Assembly (NCBI GenBank): GCA_944327085.1
Contig: CALVGG010000002.1
Location: forward strand, 1 to 64,000
DNA: 64,000 bases
Direction of reading: 5' to 3'
Source: an uncultured Elusimicrobiales bacterium
Lineage (GTDB): Bacteria > Elusimicrobiota > Elusimicrobia > Elusimicrobiales > Elusimicrobiaceae
Position 1 is the stretch's first letter. Every line of letters starts with the position of its first letter. This document shows positions 1 to 7,749 of this stretch, one piece after another. The position numbers and the translations under genes are program-made. The notes under the pieces are model-generated. The model saw only the letters and a program-made list of their open reading frames with translations. It did not search any database and was not told the DNA's origin.

Positions 1-107
1 AAATGGTCTTGGCGGGCTTGTTGGCGCTCTAAATATTCTATTTGTTTTAAGCGCGTTTCCAGTAAGTGCTTGCGCAGAGGATGAAGATTGGTGTTTTTGT
101 TAGGCAT
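1..107 (-). CDS. Partial CDS, N-terminus of an unknown basic protein
   Basis: An open frame enters from the left edge and starts with ATG at 107. AAGGAG sits seven bases upstream (115-120), so the start is convincing. The 35 visible codons begin MPNKNTNLHPLRKHLL and are rich in Arg, Lys, Gln and Glu, as in a helical basic peptide. The rest of the gene is outside the window and no family can be named. It lies on the chromosome side of the element boundary at 588. Confidence 0.6.
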   Translation of the reverse strand, partial: MPNKNTNLHPLRKHLLETRLKQIEYLERQQARQDH

Positions 108-278
108 AAGGCTACTCCTTAGGTGAGATGACACATCAAAACGGGACGCGGGGAGACAGAGGAAACAGAACGCCCCTTGGGCAGAAGAAGGGACGGCGCC
201 AAACGGCCCGCCTGAAAGCGGATTATGCTGTAAAGAAAAATAACAAAGGATTGTACGGCAGGAAATATCTACAAATAT

Positions 279-308
279 ATTATAGTATAAAATGATTATA
301 AAAGTCAA
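279..308 (-). promoter_or_regulatory. Sigma70-like promoter for the leftmost gene
   Basis: On the minus strand TTGACT (303-308) and TATAAT (279-284) are separated by 18 bases. This points at the gene starting at 107, with a leader of about 165 bases. The stretch 108-554 otherwise shows no gene; it is AT-rich from about 230 onward. Confidence 0.5.
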
Positions 309-554
309 ATTTTTATAAAGGTAAGGGATGAAGTAGACAATAGAAAAAATGAGTTGGTATGATATAGACAAATATAAAATAATAGTAGAATTCTGAATAA
401 TTTTTTTTAATAGTTGAGAAGGCGATTAGGGCTATTTGGCGGCTAAAGAAAAAGGCCTAGTTTGGGGCTTTTTTCTGTATCTCTAAAAGCTCTCTAGGAC
501 GGCGATGTATAAAAACGGCAGGCAGATACCGACGAGAGCCGGGCCATAAGGACA

Positions 555-586
555 ACAAAAAAGACACTTTGTAAGAAGTGCCTTTT
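555..586 (-). terminator. Original tRNA-Pro terminator, stranded by integration
   Basis: Arms 560-569 and 576-585 pair over ten positions with one G-U in RNA. On the minus strand they are followed by TTTTTTGTT. The hairpin begins two bases beyond the AAATGGTCG repeat. Before integration it would have followed the CCA end of tRNA-Pro(CGG), now 10.2 kb away. Confidence 0.6.
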
Positions 587-587
587 T

Positions 588-596
588 AAATGGTCG
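588..596. repeat. attL, left copy of the 9-bp core
   Basis: AAATGGTCG, identical to 10774-10782. Left of it lies the old tRNA terminator; right of it lies the stranded recombinase tail. Confidence 0.7.
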
Positions 597-749
597 CAGT
601 TAGTTGTCTCCAAGCGAACTGAAATACGCCAAGACATCATAGAGCATCTGGATACATGGAAAGCCATTTTAGATGACCTTGACCGACTGTATGATCTCTA
701 TCCAAACCCATACTACCCTAAGATTGCTGATATGATTATCAAGCACTAG
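597..749 (+). pseudogene. Stranded C-terminal tail of the serine recombinase
   Basis: Fifty codons without a start run from the att core to TAG at 747-749, beginning QLVVSKRTEIRQDII and ending YYPKIADMIIKH. Read through the core (AAA TGG TCG = KWS) the frame equals the one in which the recombinase enters the core at 10774-10782. Joining the two ends gives a recombinase of about 564 residues once the A9 frameshift is corrected. The peptide is acidic and helix-forming (DTWKAILDDLDRLYDLY), plausible for a recombinase C-terminus. In the integrated state it has no start codon of its own. Frame agreement has a one-in-three chance of being accidental, so homology of this tail to other recombinases is the missing proof. 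Confidence 0.65.
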
Positions 750-1203
750 ACTGCCAATTTTTGCCACTTAGAGTTCAAACGTGGCATGATAGTGCCTGAT
801 AAACGTTTAATACATTTCCCGCAAATATAAGGTCAAATTTTAGGGATTTTCTAGATATGCAGGGGAAAATAGAGGGAAAATCGTTTTTATTTTGCTTTTC
901 TACTGTTCTCAGCCGATTTCTACATGTTACTCTATACAACTAACATTATAGACTGCCCCTTTGTTAATGCTTGGAGAATTGTGTTTTTACACCAGCCAAC
1001 ACTTGTTTTGGTACGGCAAGGCTATGGAACAGTTTTTCACTATGAATCAGTTTGTTTCATCACTTTATATCTATAATAGCCAAGACCAGACCTTTGCCAA
1101 ACTACTTGGCACATGTCTTTCTGCTATGATTTATGATGGTTCTATACTTACTAGGAAATGTAGAATGCTGCTATTAGCTACTTAATCGGTTAATTTAATT
1201 CAC
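750..1203. other. AT-rich non-coding stretch inside the element
   Basis: No convincing gene is visible. A 74-codon open frame at 961-1185 has no ribosome site and no recognisable features. The only structure seen is a small inverted repeat, TGCCAC at 762-767 and GTGGCA at 781-786. Confidence 0.4.
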
Positions 1204-1233
1204 TTGAGAATAGAAGCCTTAAATTATTAAAAT
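1204..1233 (+). promoter_or_regulatory. Possible promoter of the restriction-modification operon
   Basis: TTGAGA (1204-1209), an 18-base spacer and TAAAAT (1228-1233) lie 53 bases before the nuclease start codon. Confidence 0.4.
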
Positions 1234-1286
1234 ATGAACATACATGAGGAAAAACATCTATTGGATAATAGAGGGATAAACGAATT

Positions 1287-3512
1287 ATGGGAACATATGA
1301 ACAATTTATTACTTCATTATTGCCTGGTAACTATGCCCTCACCAAATCGATGGAGTTGACTAAACGGCAGGATTCAGGGACTTTATGGTATACAAAAAAG
1401 TTCTTGACCTTGTATTATTATATATTTTTATCTAACGATATAATGACTAAACAATATCAGCTAGATATTATTAGAATTTTTGATTCCTTTATTAATAGTT
1501 TAGATAAAAAAGTTCAAACTGATGCGATTAATTTCTTTTATCCACAAGATCCATCTATCAATCTAAAGTCAGAACATTTTAACTTTTTTTCAAATTTTGC
1601 TAGTTTCAATAGTTTTGAAAATCAAAAAGAACGCCTTGAATATTATCAGAGAGCAAAGAAATACTATTTCTCTTTATTAATGGGATCTGGTGGACAAACA
1701 GGTGTAAAACATAGGCTGAAAGAGTCTGTTCGGCAACCTGGGTTTATATATTCGACACAAAACATTGATCATGCTATTCTTAATGCGGCTGTTGAAAGCT
1801 GTATATATGACGTCAATAATGATCGACAGATACATGATAATTCAATTAAATATATTTTGTCTGCAGAAACAATGGCACGAGCTTGTAAAATTGCCCAAAA
1901 AAGAAAAGTACTACCCTCTGATATCCTTGAGCTAAACTCAAAATATCCACATCATAAACCGGGTTATCGTAGTATCGAAAATGACATGGTAGCGTTTATT
2001 AGAAATGAACGTCAGATTCTTTACTACTATGGTTTCTTCCATTCTAAATCGTCTGGGGCTACTGATTTTGAATTTAGTAGTTTAACTCCAATTGGAGAAT
2101 TAGCTTTAACTGCTAATTTTTATGAGTTTCTATCAATTTGGGAACATCAAAAGATAAAAATGATTTCCCAACCAGCAACAGCTGATATTAATAACATTAC
2201 ATTAACTTCACATGATCCTCGTCTTTTTGGTGTAAGCTTTACGCCATACACAGATATATTAGGCTACCTTATACGAAACGGCCGCCTAACATTGGAAGAA
2301 TATAAGTTTATCGTTTCCAGAAAGAAAAACACAATATCTGAAGAAGATTGGATACAGAATGAAGAAAGCATTTGCGCTCATATTGATGCCATTAAAGATA
2401 TAGTCCAGGGGTTTGCACGCAAAAGGGATATAGAAGATGAAGATGGAAGAAAAGAATTGTTGAAATATATTCTTGGTCTAAGAGATGATTTGCCTGTGGA
2501 CAAAGGGACCAATCCATTACAATCAGTTTCTTTTAGCGATTCCAGTCTGACTATAAGTAATGCTGCTACATTAGAGCATCTCTATGCCATGTATATCAAG
2601 ATGGAGAAATATAAACAACTAAAGTATCATGAGGTATTAAAAAGCGCAGAACAGGACTTAAGAAAAAGATATGTAGCCGGGTGCCATTCTCAAAATATTC
2701 CTATTAATGAGATGATAAAGATTCATTGGGATCTTTATAATATTCATGCGGATAAATTTATTTTACTTGGTGTCATGCTTGCTATGTCTTCCATAAAACT
2801 AAGAGTTTCTCTTGGTGATAATTTACAAAAGGATCAAAAAGAAAGACTTGTGTCGTACTTGTTTGGAACATTCAATGAACTATTAAAGCATATAGGGTTA
2901 CATAGCCTTTCATCTGTTAAAACAGCAATCCAACGAGTTATAGCTGCTATTAATTCTGAAGATTATTCCTTTTATTTGATCTCTGATGATAAACGATCTA
3001 AACAAGTGCTAGCAGAATATCAAGCCGTTGGAGCGTCCGATTTGTACACTAAAATTCAACAAATATCCAATACAGCTTTGGATAGATTTGCTGAAGATCG
3101 AAAAAGAAATACGCAGCTAATCGGAATGATGAAATCATATTATATGCTTGTTTACTCAAAAAACAATATGTTGCCCTGTGAGTGTTGTGGCCAGGAGACA
3201 TTTATGACTGATGCAAAAGAGCCTTATATTGAATTTCATCATTTGATTCCATTTAATATTGCGTATGGACCTGATCATTATTTAAATTTATTTGCTTTAT
3301 GTCCGAATTGTCATAGGAAAATGCACTTCTTAAATATGGAAGAAAGGAAAGGTCAATATAAGGCCTTAGAACGGAATAATTACGCTCACCTAAAGCTTAC
3401 TCAAAGGTTACAAGAATTACGTGAACATAATTTACTTAGATCTTATCACCTTGAGTATTTATTTGCAGAGAATGCTATTACTGAAGATGAATATAATATG
3501 ATTGCGGGATGA
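1287..3512 (+). CDS. HNH-family restriction endonuclease (putative)
   Basis: This 741-residue protein probably cuts unmethylated DNA. The only recognisable domain is a C-terminal HNH zinc-finger nuclease at about residues 631-680: C631 and C634, the FHHLIPF core near 650-656, then NLFALCPNCHRKMH with the second CxxC pair and a histidine. About 600 residues precede it without a motif I can name and may hold target recognition. The downstream partner starts inside its stop (ATGA overlap at 3509), and two DNA methyltransferases follow. HNH enzymes such as MnlI pair with two methyltransferases when the recognition site is asymmetric, so a type IIS-like system is a reasonable inference. The start has only a weak GAGGGA ten bases upstream. 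Confidence 0.75.
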   Translation: MGTYEQFITSLLPGNYALTKSMELTKRQDSGTLWYTKKFLTLYYYIFLSNDIMTKQYQLDIIRIFDSFINSLDKKVQTDAINFFYPQDPSINLKSEHFNFFSNFASFNSFENQKERLEYYQRAKKYYFSLLMGSGGQTGVKHRLKESVRQPGFIYSTQNIDHAILNAAVESCIYDVNNDRQIHDNSIKYILSAETMARACKIAQKRKVLPSDILELNSKYPHHKPGYRSIENDMVAFIRNERQILYYYGFFHSKSSGATDFEFSSLTPIGELALTANFYEFLSIWEHQKIKMISQPATADINNITLTSHDPRLFGVSFTPYTDILGYLIRNGRLTLEEYKFIVSRKKNTISEEDWIQNEESICAHIDAIKDIVQGFARKRDIEDEDGRKELLKYILGLRDDLPVDKGTNPLQSVSFSDSSLTISNAATLEHLYAMYIKMEKYKQLKYHEVLKSAEQDLRKRYVAGCHSQNIPINEMIKIHWDLYNIHADKFILLGVMLAMSSIKLRVSLGDNLQKDQKERLVSYLFGTFNELLKHIGLHSLSSVKTAIQRVIAAINSEDYSFYLISDDKRSKQVLAEYQAVGASDLYTKIQQISNTALDRFAEDRKRNTQLIGMMKSYYMLVYSKNNMLPCECCGQETFMTDAKEPYIEFHHLIPFNIAYGPDHYLNLFALCPNCHRKMHFLNMEERKGQYKALERNNYAHLKLTQRLQELREHNLLRSYHLEYLFAENAITEDEYNMIAG

Positions 3513-4342
3513 TAGCAACTATGATCGATATTACAAAAGTGATAAATAAAATATTGAATAAAGATTCTGGCAAAATACTAAAACAATTTCCTGCAGAATG
3601 TATTGATCTTGTTGTCACAAGTCCTCCTTATGATGATTTAAGAGATTATGAAGGTAAAATTTCTTGGGATTTCAGTACATTTAAGGATATAGCTTGTGAA
3701 TTATATCGCATAGTAAAAAAAGGCGGTGTGGTCGTGTGGGTCGTTGGAGACAAAACAAGTAAGGGCGGCAAGTCTCTGACTAGCTTTAAACAGGCCCTGT
3801 TTTTCCAAGAGCTTGGTTTTACAATGTATGATGTAATTATCTATGAAAAAGCAGGATCTGGACCTCCACATCCTAATAGATATTTTAATACGTTTGAGTA
3901 TATGTTTGTTTTGAGTAAGGGCAAGCCAAAAACGATCCATATCCTCCATGATAAGCCCAATAAGTGGGCCGGTCATTCTACATATGGAGAAATTACCCGA
4001 CGAGAGAAGGACGGTAGGTTGACAGTGAAAGGGAAAAAACTCATTAATAGATTTGGGGCAAGAACTAATATTTGGAGATATGCAAATGGGAAAGGTTTTG
4101 CCACCAAAGATTCGATAGCATATCAACATCCGGCTATTTTCCCTGAGAAGCTTGTGGCAGACCATATTTCGTCTTGGAGTGACCCTGGCGATCTACTGTT
4201 AGATCCTTTTGGTGGCAGTGGAACAACTGCAAAAGTGGCTCAAGAAATGAAACGAAAATGGATACTGATAGAAGCTGTTCCTACTTATTGCGAAATTGCT
4301 AAGGAACGATTGGAAAGAGGAAAAACGTGCAAACGGTCATAA
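3509..4342 (+). CDS. DNA methyltransferase, beta class, SPPY type
   Basis: A 277-residue S-adenosylmethionine-dependent DNA methyltransferase that would protect one strand of the site cut by the upstream nuclease. Catalytic motif IV is TSPPY at residues 37-41. The SAM-binding motif DPFGGSGTT lies near the C-terminus (about 228-238), so the order IV before I marks the beta class. A serine before PPY is typical of N4-cytosine enzymes, although some N6-adenine enzymes share it, so the modified base is not certain. The gene overlaps the nuclease by four bases (ATGA) and the next methyltransferase by 16 bases, which implies tight translational coupling. Confidence 0.88.
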   Translation: MIATMIDITKVINKILNKDSGKILKQFPAECIDLVVTSPPYDDLRDYEGKISWDFSTFKDIACELYRIVKKGGVVVWVVGDKTSKGGKSLTSFKQALFFQELGFTMYDVIIYEKAGSGPPHPNRYFNTFEYMFVLSKGKPKTIHILHDKPNKWAGHSTYGEITRREKDGRLTVKGKKLINRFGARTNIWRYANGKGFATKDSIAYQHPAIFPEKLVADHISSWSDPGDLLLDPFGGSGTTAKVAQEMKRKWILIEAVPTYCEIAKERLERGKTCKRS

Positions 4343-5661
4343 CGAATTTAACTGTAAAAAATACTTGCAAAAAATTATGGGAACTTTATCCTTTTCTTAG
4401 TCAAGATGGGACATTTTTTGCAATCATTTCAACAGAATACGATACTCACGGAAACGTAACAGCAGATTTCCTTGATGTGATATCTTATGCCTCTAAACTT
4501 GGATATGAATACGTAAATACTATTGTTTATCCAACAGTTTACAAACAACATGTTGCTTTTCTCGATAACGTTCGTTACATTGTCTGGATGTGCAAATCAC
4601 TTTCTAAAATGAAATTTAATAAAGATTCTATCCGTGAGAAACATATATGGAAGGATGTGGAGTGGGGCAAAAGAGCTAAAAATTATAATCCAAAAGGGAA
4701 GGACCCCGGAAATGTTTGGATTCCTACTGAGGATGATGGAAAAGCACATATTACCAAACATGTTCTATTGAGCGATAATGATGTTATTGCAAGATTAAAA
4801 AACATGGTCGGGTGTGGACGCAGTTGTGCTGTATATACTGAAAATCGAAATTTAATTGATTTAGATCAATCCTTTGCTCCCTTACCTGAGTGCAACCAAT
4901 CTTTACAAAAACGACCAGAAGTTATTTTTAAAACTTCTGAAAAGATGGATACTATCAAGGCAAAAACCCTAAATCTGATTGTTACTTCTCCACCATATTG
5001 GAATTTAAAAGATTACTATAAAAAAGGTCAGATTGGCCAAGAATCCTATGGAACATACCTCCAAAGGATGACTGTTGTGTGGAATCAATGTTATCATAAG
5101 CTTGCTGATAATGGCAGTATTTGGATTAATATTAATATACGTCGACAAGAAGGAAAAATTATTCCATTACCTAATGATTTTGTAAAGATATGTAAAAAGA
5201 TAGGCTTTTTTTATAAAGGTATTTTTATCTGGCACAAATCTTCTGGGATCCCTACGGGTGATAAGAATATTGTTGATAGACATGAATATGTACTTCTTTT
5301 TTCTAAAAGCAGAGATTTTTCGGTTGATTTCACTGAATTATCACACATTGCTGACTATAAAAACCCATTTATAAATGGTGGGGCTTTTTGGAATATTAAT
5401 AGAAAAGCAGGTAGTGTGGGGAAGAAATTTATTCATCCTGCTATTTATCCTAATGAGTTAGCTAAAAGAATTATACGTATTTCAACCCATGTAGGGGATT
5501 TAGTTTGTGATCCATTTTTAGGAAGTGGAACTTCTTTGATTGCTGCCATATGTTGTCATCGTAATTTTATCGGATATGAATACAACGAAGGATTTAAACA
5601 GCTTATCCAATATCGAGTTTCACTTGAAATCCCGGATACAGCGGTTATATATAAAAACTAA
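4327..5661 (+). CDS. DNA methyltransferase with an extra degenerate N-terminal half
   Basis: A 444-residue protein starting at GTG inside the end of the previous gene. The C-terminal half is a complete beta-class methyltransferase: TSPPYW near residue 220 and DPFLGSGTS near 392. The first 180 residues look like the middle and end of a second methyltransferase fold: a DGTFFAIIS strand, the LGYEYVNTIVYP stretch and VRYIVWMCK match in order the corresponding parts of the upstream enzyme. This half lacks both SPPY and the glycine-rich SAM loop. The N-terminal part may serve in DNA recognition or be a relic of a fused enzyme. With its neighbour it would methylate both strands of an asymmetric site. 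Confidence 0.82.
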   Translation: MQTVITNLTVKNTCKKLWELYPFLSQDGTFFAIISTEYDTHGNVTADFLDVISYASKLGYEYVNTIVYPTVYKQHVAFLDNVRYIVWMCKSLSKMKFNKDSIREKHIWKDVEWGKRAKNYNPKGKDPGNVWIPTEDDGKAHITKHVLLSDNDVIARLKNMVGCGRSCAVYTENRNLIDLDQSFAPLPECNQSLQKRPEVIFKTSEKMDTIKAKTLNLIVTSPPYWNLKDYYKKGQIGQESYGTYLQRMTVVWNQCYHKLADNGSIWININIRRQEGKIIPLPNDFVKICKKIGFFYKGIFIWHKSSGIPTGDKNIVDRHEYVLLFSKSRDFSVDFTELSHIADYKNPFINGGAFWNINRKAGSVGKKFIHPAIYPNELAKRIIRISTHVGDLVCDPFLGSGTSLIAAICCHRNFIGYEYNEGFKQLIQYRVSLEIPDTAVIYKN

Positions 5662-6066
5662 AACTGCATTTACCTAATACAATCTATCAATTCTTTCTCT
5701 TGAGCTTCTTTTTGCTACAATATACTCCCCAAGGAGTCCAGAATGTCTGTCAACAAGACATATGTATGCATGGGTTTCAAGTCTTTTTTTCCTCGGTAGC
5801 AGCAAACCGCGGTCTGAAACCCTTTACGGCTAATTTGGTGGTTTGGCAGCCCCGGTAGGAGGTTGTGGGGCTTAGTAACTAATATAGATGAAGTAAACCG
5901 AATTTTGACCATAGTAAAAACAAAGATCTATTTTTGATAATATTTTAGATGTCGAACAGACTTTAAAATGAATTTTAATGGCTCAAATTGCCTTTGGACG
6001 GGGTTTTTGAAGCCGCTGGGTCCTCCTTATCTTAATGTAAATGCATATATATGAGATTCTTTATTA
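5662..6066 (+). other. Structured non-coding region of the element
   Basis: No gene of convincing length. A possible 18-codon leader peptide starts at ATG 5743 behind AAGGAG (MSVNKTYVCMGFKSFFPR). Two perfect stems follow: GGGTTTCA 5772-5779 with TGAAACCC 5815-5822, and AGCCCC 5848-5853 with GGGGCT 5867-5872. Beyond 5890 the sequence is AT-rich. Candidates are a structured RNA, an attenuator, or the replication origin used by the Rep protein at 7742; sequence alone does not decide. Confidence 0.4.
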
Positions 6067-6095
6067 TTGACGAGAAACAGAAAATCAGATATGCT
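6067..6095 (+). promoter_or_regulatory. Sigma70-like promoter
   Basis: TTGACG (6067-6072), 17-base spacer, TATGCT (6090-6095). It faces the HTH gene at 6270, with the palindrome 6164-6186 in the leader. Confidence 0.45.
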
Positions 6096-6163
6096 AGATT
6101 GAATTTCATAAAAGTTCAGTGTCTTTAATACACTTTCGACTTCTTACTAAAATGTTGCCGCCC

Positions 6164-6186
6164 ATACATATACTACGTATATGTAT
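6164..6186. promoter_or_regulatory. Perfect 9-bp inverted repeat, candidate operator
   Basis: ATACATATA (6164-6172) and TATATGTAT (6178-6186) flank CTACG. It lies between two promoter-like sequences and about 85 bases before the HTH gene, the usual place for an autoregulator or excisionase site. No U-tract follows, so it is not a terminator. Confidence 0.45.
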
Positions 6187-6230
6187 CCTCGGAGACAAAG
6201 ACCTATGAAATTTACGCCAAAACAGGTACT

Positions 6231-6258
6231 TTGGTGCTCGGTTGCTGATAAATATAGT
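6231..6258 (+). promoter_or_regulatory. Second promoter abutting the HTH gene
   Basis: TTGGTG (6231-6236), 16-base spacer, TATAGT (6253-6258). The HTH start codon at 6270 is only 11 bases beyond and has no Shine-Dalgarno sequence, so a nearly leaderless mRNA is likely. Confidence 0.4.
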
Positions 6259-6269
6259 ACACTAAACGT

Positions 6270-6491
6270 ATGAAAAGAAAAGTAAGCAGTAAAACTAAAG
6301 ACACACCAGTAGACACCAATAGTTCTTTTTTGTTGGTAGAGGAAATAGTCAAGCAACTTCGTGTACAGCCACTGACTATTTATCGTTATATTAAAAACAA
6401 AAAATTGATCGCTTATAAACTTGGGAAAGAATACCGTGTCAAAAAAGAAGATTTCGAAAACTTCCTTTCTAAGTGCAAAACAGACAAGTAA
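6270..6491 (+). CDS. Excisionase-like helix-turn-helix DNA-binding protein
   Basis: A 73-residue protein of the excisionase/MerR-like HTH_17 type. After about 20 polar residues comes LLVEEIVKQLRVQPLTIYRYIKNK, then KLIAYKLGKEYRVKKEDFENFL: a helix-turn-helix followed by the beta wing with the invariant-looking YRV-K-DFE pattern. Such small proteins control recombination direction or transcription in mobile elements. It has no ribosome site and sits just behind a promoter. The next gene overlaps its last 71 bases in another frame. The palindrome at 6164-6186 is a candidate binding site; that link is inference. Confidence 0.7.
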   Translation: MKRKVSSKTKDTPVDTNSSFLLVEEIVKQLRVQPLTIYRYIKNKKLIAYKLGKEYRVKKEDFENFLSKCKTDK

Positions 6492-7404
6492 TTCTGTTTC
6501 ACCCTCAACCGCTGTTCCCCTAACTAAGGCATACCCCGATTGGGTGTCTGTGTTGGTGTGGTTGTGTATTAACAGTAAAGAGGGAATAGCGTTATTATGT
6601 AAAGAACTTCCAGCTAAACATAGTATACCTTCAATTCTTACGGTTTGCAGTATGGGACATCCTTGTGTATGGAATGGCGATGTCGATCCCATTGAGGCCC
6701 AGTATCCTATACATCTGGGATGCTGTGTGAAGGACGGGAAAATAGCAGCAGCTAAAAAGTGGTTGGCTGATTATATAACAGCGTACGAGGAGGATAACTT
6801 GCAGGACCCACAGCATTATAAATGGGAAGCAAGTGTTAAAAGAACATTGAAGCAAGTGCAAGAATTATATGACGAATATGGCAAATGTATTTCTTTACAG
6901 CAAATGCCTATTCCAAAGGTACGATTTTATACAATATTGATGAAATGTGCCTTGCTGGGAGATGTTCAACTTTCTGTTCCAGAGGGAAAAGCCATTTATA
7001 TTAACCAAGTGATAGAAAATTTACAGCTGACTTTAATTAAGGACTTACCCGAAATAGAAAAGAACTTGATACCACCTTCAGCTGATTATGAATACATGGG
7101 CTTACGCTTATATGCCCAAGAGGGAATTATTCGATACGGAAGCAGACAAGTTCAAAGGTTTCGGGTTACTAATAACAATGCGTTTACATTATTAGTCCGG
7201 ATGATGAATAAAAGGAGAGGCTCTCCTTCTTTGGCAGAATTGCGGAAGTTATTTCAGGTCGATACTTGGCTAAATGATGATGCTTTCCGGCATCGAGTAG
7301 AATCCTACATCAACACAGTAAATAAACGTATGGAAGAAGTCGGTTTCCCAAAGGAACTGCATATTATGGCTAAAACCGTTGAGTGGCAAAAACGCCTAAA
7401 ATAA
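6421..7404 (+). CDS. Unknown element protein, up to 327 residues
   Basis: I do not recognise this protein. The open frame begins at TTG 6421, overlapping the HTH gene; GTG at 6436 is an equally possible start, and translation may depend on coupling. The basic, serine-rich first 30 residues may not be translated. Several Cys residues (CSMGHPCVW, LGCCVKDG) occur around 75-105. The C-terminal third is basic and helical, with a segment SPSLAELRKLF then YINTVNKRMEEVG that would suit a winged helix. It is followed at once by a strong terminator, so it ends an operon starting with the HTH gene. Position next to Rep suggests a role in replication or control. Confidence 0.55.
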   Translation: MGKNTVSKKKISKTSFLSAKQTSNSVSPSTAVPLTKAYPDWVSVLVWLCINSKEGIALLCKELPAKHSIPSILTVCSMGHPCVWNGDVDPIEAQYPIHLGCCVKDGKIAAAKKWLADYITAYEEDNLQDPQHYKWEASVKRTLKQVQELYDEYGKCISLQQMPIPKVRFYTILMKCALLGDVQLSVPEGKAIYINQVIENLQLTLIKDLPEIEKNLIPPSADYEYMGLRLYAQEGIIRYGSRQVQRFRVTNNNAFTLLVRMMNKRRGSPSLAELRKLFQVDTWLNDDAFRHRVESYINTVNKRMEEVGFPKELHIMAKTVEWQKRLK

Positions 7405-7428
7405 ACAAAACAGTAACTGTTTTCTTCT

Positions 7429-7458
7429 GAGCTTTCAATTCCTGAAAGCTCTTTTTTT
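7429..7458 (+). terminator. Rho-independent terminator
   Basis: GAGCTTTC (7429-7436) pairs perfectly with GAAAGCTC (7444-7451), followed by seven T. It separates the HTH operon from the Rep operon. Confidence 0.85.
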
Positions 7459-7494
7459 ATGTTTACTTAGGCTAAGTCTGGGATAAAGTATGGG

Positions 7495-7749
7495 ATGTTT
7501 CGACGATCCATAAGCAATAAGACTGGGATTGCTGACAGGCATTCTGTGAGCATGACAAAAGAAATTAACTATGCTCCAGATGAACAAAACAAGCCTTCAT
7601 ACCGAGAAGTGCTTGAAGAAGTTTTCGGCCAGACCTTTACTGAACAAGAAGCTCAGGATGCTCTGTTTACACAAACCGAATTTATCCGACTGTTGGCTCA
7701 GATTGAACAAGAACAGATAGACCAAGAACAAGGGGAAAAGTATGATTGA
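7495..7749 (+). CDS. Small acidic protein upstream of Rep
   Basis: Up to 84 residues, unknown. The N-terminus is basic; from the internal ATG at 7552 the protein is very acidic, with VLEEVFGQTFTEQEAQDAL and IEQEQIDQEQGEK, probably helical. Neither start has a strong ribosome site. Its last eight bases overlap the Rep start codon, so it is likely a translational leader or accessory factor of replication. Confidence 0.5.
   Translation: MFRRSISNKTGIADRHSVSMTKEINYAPDEQNKPSYREVLEEVFGQTFTEQEAQDALFTQTEFIRLLAQIEQEQIDQEQGEKYD

Noticed and set aside
762-786. Inverted repeat near attL as a CRISPR or terminator
   Set aside because: Single copy, 6-bp arms, no T-run and no spacers.
961-1185. 74-codon open frame inside the element
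   Set aside because: Starts at TTG or a weak ATG without ribosome site, no recognisable motif, and no coupling to a neighbour.
1287-5661. CRISPR array or retron-like system in the element
   Set aside because: No regularly spaced repeats and no reverse transcriptase motifs were seen; the genes fit restriction-modification.
5715-5912. 65-codon open frame on the minus strand
   Set aside because: It is the complement of the structured region; no ribosome site or protein-like features.
6147-6692. 181-codon open frame on the minus strand
   Set aside because: It shadows the HTH gene and the following gene, whose features and direction fit the element better.
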